Of a stretch of 64,000 nt of DNA, positions 22,101 to 31,100 are shown in pieces. Numbering within the stretch: the first letter of the stretch is position 1; each line of letters begins with the position of its first letter. The position numbers and the translations under genes are program-made. The notes beneath the pieces are model-generated. The model was not told where the DNA came from. It saw only the letters and a list, made by a program, of their open reading frames with translations, and searched no databases. Location of the stretch: positions 992,001-1,056,000 of the forward strand of contig OZ037837.1 in NCBI GenBank assembly GCA_964035575.1, given 5' to 3'. This DNA is from Rhynchopus sp. YZ270_cl-10 (lineage: Eukaryota; Euglenozoa; Diplonemea; Diplonemida; Diplonemidae).

Positions 22101-25100
22101 TGTTGGTGGTGATGGTGTCGGAGGTGACGGTGTGGGTGGTGACATTGTTGAAGGAATCAATGTCACACCTCCACCAAGCACAGACGGCGACGGCGTCGGA
22201 GGTGATGGTGTTGGTGGCGATGGTGTCGGAGGTGACGGTGTGGGTGGTGACACAGTCGAAGGAATCAATGTCACACCTCCACCAAGCACAGACGGCGACG
22301 GCGTCGGAGGTGATGGTGTTGGTGGCGATGGTGTCGGAGGTGACGGTGTGGGTGGTGACACAGTCGAAGGAATCAATGTCACACCTCCACCAAGCACAGA
22401 CGGCGACGGCGTCGGAGGTGATGGTGTTGGTGGCGACGGCGTCGGAGGTGACGGTGTGGGTGGCGACATTGTTGAAGGAATCAATGTCACACCTCCACCA
22501 AGCACAGACGGCGACGGCGTCGGAGGTGATGGTGTTGGTGGTGATGGTGTCGGAGGTGACGGTGTGGGTGGTGACATTGTTGAGGGAATCAATGTCACAC
22601 CTCCACCAAGCACAGACGGCGACGGCGTCGGAGGTGATGGTGTTGGTGGTGATGGTGTCGGAGGTGACGGTGTGGGTGGCGACATTGTTGAAGGAATCAA
22701 TGTCACACCTCCACCAAGCACAGACGGCGACGGCGTCGGAGGTGATGCTGTTGGTGGTGATGGTGTCGGAGGTGACGGTGTGGGTGGTGACACAGTCGAA
22801 GGAATCAATGTCACACCTCCACCAAGCACAGACGGCGACGGCGTCGGAGGTGATGCTGTTGGTGGTGATGGTGTCGGAGGTGACGGTGTGGGTGGTGACA
22901 CAGTCGAAGGAATCAATGTCACACCTCCACCAAGCACAGACGGCGACGGCGTCGGAGGTGATGGTGTTGGTGGCGATGGTGTCGGAGGTGACGGTGTGGG
23001 TGGTGACACAGTCGAAGGAATCAATGTCACACCTCCACCAAGCACAGACGGCGACGGCGTCGGAGGTGATGGTGTGAGTGGTGATGGTGTCGGAGGTGAC
23101 GGTGTGGGTGGTGACACAGTCGAAGGAATCAATGTCACACCTCCACCAAGCACAGACGGCGACGGCGTCGGAGGTGATGGTGTGAGTGGTGATGGTGTCG
23201 GAGGTGACGGTGTGGGTGGCGACATTGTTGAAGGAATCAATGTCACACCTCCACCAAGCACAGACGGCGACGGCGTCGGAGGTGATGGTGTGAGTGGTGA
23301 TGGTGTCGGAGGTGACGGTGTGGGTGGTGACATTGTTGAGGGAATCAATGTCACACCTCCACCAAGCACAGACGGCGACGGCGTCGGAGGTGATGGTGTT
23401 GGTGGTGATGGTGTCGGAGGTGACGGTGTGGGTGGTGACACAGTCGAAGGAATCAATGTCACACCTCCACCAAGCACAGACGGCGACGGCGTCGGAGGTG
23501 ACGGTGTGAGTGGTGATGGTGTCAGAGGTGACGGTGTGGGTGGTGACACAGTCGAAGGAATCAATGTCACGCCTCCACCAAGCACAGACGGCGACGGCGT
23601 CGGAGGTGATGGTGTTGGTGGTGATGGTGTCGGAGGTGACGGTGTGGGTGGTGACATTGTTGAAGGAATCAATGTCACACCTCCACCAAGCACAGACGGC
23701 GACGGCGTCGGAGGTGATGGTGTTGGTGGCGATGGTGTCGGAGGTGACGGTGTGGGTGGTGACACAGTCGAAGGAATCAATGTCACACCTCCACCAAGCA
23801 CAGACGGCGACGGCGTCGGAGGTGATGGTGTTGGTGGCGATGGTGTCGGAGGTGACGGTGTGGGTGGTGACACAGTCGAAGGAATCAATGTCACACCTCC
23901 ACCAAGCACAGACGGCGACGGCGTCGGAGGTGATGGTGTTGGTGGCGATGGTGTCGGAGGTGACGGTGTGGGTGGTGACACAGTCGAAGGAATCAATGTC
24001 ACACCTCCACCAAGCACAGACGGCGACGGCGTCGGAGGTGATGGTGTTGGTGGCGACGGCGTCGGAGGTGACGGTGTGGGTGGCGACATTGTTGAAGGAA
24101 TCAATGTCACACCTCCACCAAGCACAGACGGCGACGGCGTCGGAGGTGATGGTGTTGGTGGTGATGGTGTCGGAGGTGACGGTGTGGGTGGTGACATTGT
24201 TGAGGGAATCAATGTCACACCTCCACCAAGCACAGACGGCGACGGCGTCGGAGGTGATGGTGTTGGTGGTGATGGTGTCGGAGGTGACGGTGTGGGTGGT
24301 GACACAGTCGAAGGAATCAATGTCACACCTCCACCAAGCACAGACGGCGACGGCGTCGGAGGTGATGGTGTTGGTGGCGATGGTGTCGGACCTGACGGTG
24401 TGGGTGGTGACATTGTTGAAGGAATCAATGTCACACCTCCACCAAGCACAGACGGCGACGGCGTCGGAGGTGATGGTGTTGGTGGCGATGGTGTCGGAGG
24501 TGACGGTGTGGGTGGCGACATTGTTGAAGGAATCAATGTCACACCTCCACCAAGCACAGACGGCGACGGCGTCGGAGGTGATGGTGTTGGTGGCGACGGC
24601 GTCGGAGGTGACGGTGTGGGTGGCGACATTGTTGAAGGAATCAATGTCACACCTCCACCAAGCACAGACGGCGACGGCGTCGGAGGTGACGGTGTGGGTG
24701 GTGACATTGTTGAAGGACTCGGAGTTGGTGGTGACGGTGTCGGTGGACTCGGAGTCGGTGGTGACGGTGTCGGAGGACTCGGAGTCGGTGGTGACGGTGT
24801 CGGAGGACTCGGAGTTGGTGGTGACGGTGTCGGAGGACTCGGAGTTGGTGGTGACGGTGTCGGAGGACTCGGAGTTGGTGGTGACGGTGTCGGAGGACTC
24901 GGAGTCGGTGGTGACGGTGTCGGAGGACTCGGGGTCGGTGGTGACGGTGTCGGAGGACTCGGAGTCGGTGGTGACGGTGTCGGAGGACTCGGGGTCGGTG
25001 GTGACGGTGTCGGAGGACTCGGAGTTGGTGGTGACGGTGTCGGAGGACTCGGAGTCGGTGGTGACGGTGTCGGAGGACTCGGGGTCGGTGGTGACGGTGT

Positions 25101-28100
25101 CGGAGGACTCGGAGTCGGTGGTGACGGTGTCGGAGGACTCGGGGTCGGTGGTGACGGTGTCGGAGGACTCGGGGTCGGTGGTGACGGTGTCGGAGGACTC
25201 GGAGTCGGTGGTGACGGTGTCGGAGGACTCGGAGTTGGTGGTGACGGTGTCGGAGGACCCGGAGTTGGTGGTGACGGTGTCGGAGGACTCGGAGTCGGTG
25301 GTGACGGTGTCGGAGGACTCGGAGTTGGTGGTGACGGTGTCGGAGGACTCGGAGTCGGTGGTGACGGTGTCGGAGGACCCGGAGTTGGTGGTGACGGTGT
25401 CGGAGGACTCGGAGTTGGTGGTGACGGTGTCGGAGGACTCGGAGTTGGTGGTGACGGTGTCGGAGGACTCGGAGTCGGTGGTGACGGTGTCGGAGGACTC
25501 GGAGTCGGTGGTGACGGTGTCGGAGGACTCGGAGTTGGTGGTGACGGTGTCGGAGGACTCGGAGTCGGTGGTGACGGTGTCGGAGGACTCGGGGTCGGTG
25601 GTGACGGTGTCGGAGGACTCGGAGTCGGTGGTGACGGTGTCGGAGGACTCGGAGTCGGTGGTGACGGTGTCGGAGGACTCGGAGTTGGTGGTGACGGTGT
25701 CGGAGGACTCGGAGTCGGTGGTGACGGTGTCGGAGGACTCGGAGTTGGTGGTGACGGTGTCGGAGGACTCGGAGTCGGTGGTGACGGTGTCGGAGGACTC
25801 GGAGTTGGTGGTGACGGTGTCGGAGGACTCGGAGTTGGTGGTGACGGTGTCGGTGGACTCGGAGTCGGTGGTGACGGTGTCGGAGGACTCGGAGTTGGTG
25901 GTGACGGTGTCGGTGGACTCGGAGTCGGTGGTGACGGTGTCGGAGGACTCGGAGTCGGTGGTGACGGTGTCGGAGGACTCGGAGTTGGTGGTGACGGTGT
26001 CGGAGGACCCGGAGTTTGTGGTGACGGTGTCGGAGGACTCGGAGTCGGTGGTGACGGTGTCGGAGGACTCGGAGTCGGTGGTGACGGTGTCGGAGGACTC
26101 GGAGTCGGTGGTGACGGTGTTGGAGGACTCGGAGTCGGTGGTGACGGTGTCGGAGGACTCGGAGTCGGTGGTGACGGTGTCGGAGGACTCGGAGTCGGTG
26201 GTGACGGTGTCGGAGGACTCGGAGTCGGTGGTGACGGTGTTGGAGGACTCGGAGTCGGTGGTGACGGTGTCGGAGGACTCGGGGTCGGTGGTGACGGTGT
26301 CGGAGGACTCGGGGTCGGTGGTGACGGTGTCGGAGGACTCGGAGTCGGTGGTGACGGTGTCGGAGGACTCGGAGTCGGTGGTGACGGTGTCGGAGGACTC
26401 GGAGTCGGTGGTGACGGTGTTGGAGGACTCGGAGTCGGTGGTGACGGTGTCGGAGGACTCGGAGTCGGTGGTGACGGTGTCGGAGGACTCGGAGTCGGTG
26501 GTGACGGTGTTGGAGGACTCGGAGTCGGTGGTGACGGTGTCGGAGGACTCGGAGTCGGTGGTGACGGTGTCGGAGGACTCGGAGTCGGTGGTGACGGTGT
26601 TGGAGGACTCGGAGTCGGTGGTGACGGTGTTGGAGGACTCGGAGTTGGTGGTGACGGTGTTGGAGGACTCGGAGTCGGTGGTGACGGTGTCGGAGGACTC
26701 GGAGTCGGTGGTGACGGTGTCGGAGGACTCGGAGTCGGTGGTGACGGTGTTGGAGGACTCGGAGTCGGTGGTGACGGTGTCGGAGGACTCGGAGTTGGTG
26801 GTGACGGTGTTGGAGGACTCGGAGTCGGTGGTGACGGTGTCGGAGGACTCGGAGTCGGTGGTGACGGTGTCGGAGGACTCGGAGTCGGTGGTGACGGTGT
26901 TGGAGGACTCGGAGTCGGTGGTGACGGTGTCGGAGGACTCGGGGTCGGTGGTGACGGTGTCGGAGGACTCGGAGTCGGTGGTGACGGTGTCGGAGGACTC
27001 GGAGTCGGTGGTGACGGTGTCGGAGGACTCGGAGTCGGTGGTGACGGTGTCGGAGGACTCGGAGTCGGTGGTGACGGTGTCGGAGGACTCGGAGTCGGTG
27101 GTGACGGTGTCGGAGGACTCGGAGTCGGTGGTGACGGTGTCGGAGGACTCGGGGTCGGTGGTGACGGTGTCGGAGGACTCGGAGTTGGTGGTGACGGTGT
27201 CGGAGGACTCGGAGTTGGTGGTGACGGTGTCGGAGGACTTGGAGTTGGTGGTGACGGTGTCGGAGGACTCGGAGTCGGTGGTGACGGTGTCGGAGGACTC
27301 GGAGTCGGTGGTGACGGTGTCGGAGGACTCGGAGTTGGTGGTGACGGTGTTGGAGGACTCGGAGTCGGTGGTGACGGTGTCGGAGGACTCGGAGTCGGTG
27401 GTGACGGTGTCGGAGGACTCGGAGTCGGTGGTGACGGTGTTGGAGGACTCGGAGTCGGTGGTGACGGTGTTGGAGGACTCGGAGTCGGTGGTGACGGTGT
27501 CGGAGGACTCGGGGTCGGTGGTGACGGTGTCGTAGGACTCGGAGTCGGTGGTGACGGTGTCGGAGGACTCGGAGTCGGTGGTGACGGTGTCGGAGGACTC
27601 GGAGTCGGTGGTGACGGTGTCGGAGGACTCGGGGTCGGTGGTGACGGTGTCGGAGGACTCGGAGTTGGTGGTGACGGTGTCGGAGGACTCGGAGTTGGTG
27701 GTGACGGTGTCGGAGGACTTGGAGTTGGTGGTGACGGTGTCGGAGGACTCGGAGTCGGTGGTGACGGTGTCGGAGGACTTGGAGTTGGTGGTGACGGTGT
27801 CGGAGGACTCGGAGTCGGTGGTGACGGTGTCGGAGGACTCGGAGTCGGTGGTGACGGTGTCGGAGGACTTGGAGTTGGTGGTGACGGTGTCGGAGGACTC
27901 GGAGTTGGTGGTGACGGTGTCGGAGGACTCGGAGTTGGTGGTGACGGTGTCGGAGGACTTGGAGTCGGTGGTGACGGTGTCGGAGGACTTGGAGTTGGTG
28001 GTGACGGTGTCGGAGGACTCGGAGTCGGTGGTGACGGTGTCGGAGGACTTGGAGTTGGTGGTGACGGTGTCGGAGGACTCGGAGTCGGTGGTGACGGTGT

Positions 28101-31100
28101 CGGAGGACTCGGAGTTGGTGGTGACGGTGTCGGAGGACTCGGAGTCGGTGGTGACGGTGTCGGAGGACTCGGGGTCGGTGGTGACGGTGTCGGAGGACTC
28201 GGGGTCGGTGGTGACGGTGTCGGAGGACTCGGAGTCGGTGGTGACGGTGTCGGAGGACTCGGAGTTGGTGGTGACGGTGTCGGAGGACTCGGAGTTGGTG
28301 GTGACGGTGTCGGAGGACTCGGGGTCGGTGGTGACGGTGTCGGAGGACTCGGAGTCGGTGGTGACGGTGTCGGAGGACTCGGAGTTGGTGGTGACGGTGT
28401 CGGAGGACTCGGAGTTGGTGGTGACGGTGTCGGAGGACTCGGAGTTGGTGGTGACGGTGTCGGAGGACTCGGGGTCGGTGGTGACGGTGTCGGAGGACTC
28501 GGAGTTGGTGGTGACGGTGTCGGAGGACTCGGAGTTGGTGGTGAGGGTGTCGGAGGACTCGGAGTTGGTGGTGACGGTGTCGGAGGACTCGGAGTTGGTG
28601 GTGAGGGTGTCGGAGGACTCGGAGTTGGTGGTGACGGTGTCGGAGGACTCGGAGTTGGTGGTGACGGTGTCGGAGGACTCGGGGTCGGTGGTGACGGTGT
28701 CGGAGGACTCGGAGTTGGTGGTGACGGTGTCGGAGGACTCGGAGTCGGTGGTGACGGTGTCGGAGGACTCGGGGTCGGTGGTGACGGTGTCGGAGGACTC
28801 GGAGTTGGTGGTGACGGTGTCGGAGGACTCGGAGTCGGTGGTGACGGTGTCGGAGGACTCGGAGTTGGTGGTGACGGTGTCGGAGGACTCGGAGTCGGTG
28901 GTGACGGTGTCGGAGGACTCGGAGTTGGTGGTGACGGTGTCGGAGGACTTGGAGTTGGTGGTGACGGTGTCGGAGGACTCGGAGTTGGTGGTGACGGTGT
29001 CGGAGGACTCGGAGTCGGTGGTGACGGTGTCGGAGGACTCGGGGTCGGTGGTGACGGTGTCGGAGGACTTGGAGTTGGTGGTGACGGTGTCGGAGGACTC
29101 GGAGTCGGTGGTGACGGTGTCGGAGGACTCGGAGTTGGTGGTGACGGTGTCGGAGGACTTGGAGTTGGTGGTGACGGTGTCGGAGGACTCGGAGTTGGTG
29201 GTGACGGTGTCGGAGGACTCGGAGTCGGTGGTGACGGTGTCGGAGGACTCGGAGTTGGTGGTGACGGTGTCGGAGGACTCGGAGTTGGTGGTGACGGTGT
29301 CGGAGGACTCGGAGTCGGTGGTGACGGTGTCGGAGGACTCGGAGTTGGTGGTGACGGTGTCGGAGGACTCGGAGTCGGTGGTGACGGTGTCGGAGGACTC
29401 GGAGTCGGTGGTGACGGTGTCGGAGGACTTGGAGTTGGTGGTGACGGTGTCGGAGGACTCGGAGTCGGTGGTGACGGTGTCGGAGGACTCGGAGTCGGTG
29501 GTGACGGTGTCGGAGGACTCGGAGTTGGTGGTGACGGTGTCGGAGGACTCGGAGTCGGTGGTGACGGTGTCGGAGGACTCGGAGTTGGTGGTGACGGTGT
29601 CGGAGGACTCGGAGTTGGTGGTGACGGTGTCGGAGGACTCGGAGTCGGTGGTGACGGTGTCGGAGGACTCGGAGTTGGTGGTGACGGTGTCGGAGGACTC
29701 GGAGTTGGTGGTGACGGTGTCGGAGGACTCGGGGTCGGTGGTGAGGGTGTCGGAGGACTCGGAGTTGGTGGTGACGGTGTCGGAGGACTCGGAGTTGGTG
29801 GTGACGGTGTCGGAGGACTCGGGGTCGGTGGTGAGGGTGTCGGAGGACTCGGAGTTGGTGGTGACGGTGTCGGAGGACTTGGAGTTGGTGGTGACGGTGT
29901 CGGAGGACTCGGAGTCGGTGGTGACGGTGTCGGAGGACTCGGAGTTGGTGGTGACGGTGTCGGAGGACTCGGAGTCGGTGGTGACGGTGTCGGAGGACTC
30001 GGAGTCGGTGGTGACGGTGTCGGAGGACTCGGGGTCGGTGGTGACGGTGTCGGAGGACTCGGAGTTGGTGGTGACGGTGTCGGAGGACTCGGAGTCGGTG
30101 GTGACGGTGTCGGAGGACTTGGAGTTGGTGGTGACGGTGTCGGAGGACTCGGAGTCGGTGGTGACGGTGTCGGAGGACTCGGAGTTGGTGGTGACGGTGT
30201 CGGAGGACTCGGAGTTGGTGGTGACGGTGTCGGAGGACTCGGAGTCGGTGGTGACGGTGTCGGAGGACTCGGAGTCGGTGGTGACGGTGTCGGAGGACTC
30301 GGAGTTGGTGGTGACGGTGTCGGAGGACTCGGAGTTGGTGGTGACGGTGTCGGAGGACTCGGAGTCGGTGGTGACGGTGTCGGAGGACTCGGAGTCGGTG
30401 GTGACGGTGTCGGAGGACTCGGAGTTGGTGGTGACGGTGTCGGAGGACTCGGAGTTGGTGGTGACGGTGTCGGAGGACTCGGAGTCGGTGGTGACGGTGT
30501 CGGAGGACTCGGAGTTGGTGGTGACGGTGTCGGAGGACTCGGAGTTGGTGGTGACGGTGTCGGAGGACTCGGAGTTGGTGGTGACGGTGTCGGAGGACTC
30601 GGAGTTGGTGGTGACGGTGTCGGAGGACTCGGGGTCGGTGGTGAGGGTGTCGGAGGACTCGGAGTTGGTGGTGACGGTGTCGGAGGACTTGGAGTTGGTG
30701 GTGACGGTGTCGGAGGACTCGGAGTTGGTGGTGACGGTGTCGGAGGACTTGGAGTTGGTGGTGACGGTGTCGGAGGACTCGGGGTCGGTGGTGACGGTGT
30801 CGGAGGACTCGGAGTTGGTGGTGACGGTGTCGGAGGACTCGGAGTTGGTGGTGACGGTGTCGGAGGACTCGGAGTTGGTGGTGACGGTGTCGGAGGACTC
30901 GGAGTTGGTGGTGACGGTGTCGGAGGACTCGGAGTTGGTGGTGACGGTGTCGGAGGACTCGGGGTCGGTGGTGACGGTGTCGGAGGACTCGGAGTTGGTG
31001 GTGACGGTGTCGGAGGACTCGGAGTTGGTGGTGACGGTGTCGGAGGACTCGGAGTCGGTGGTGACGGTGTCGGAGGACTCGGGGTCGGTGGTGACGGTGT

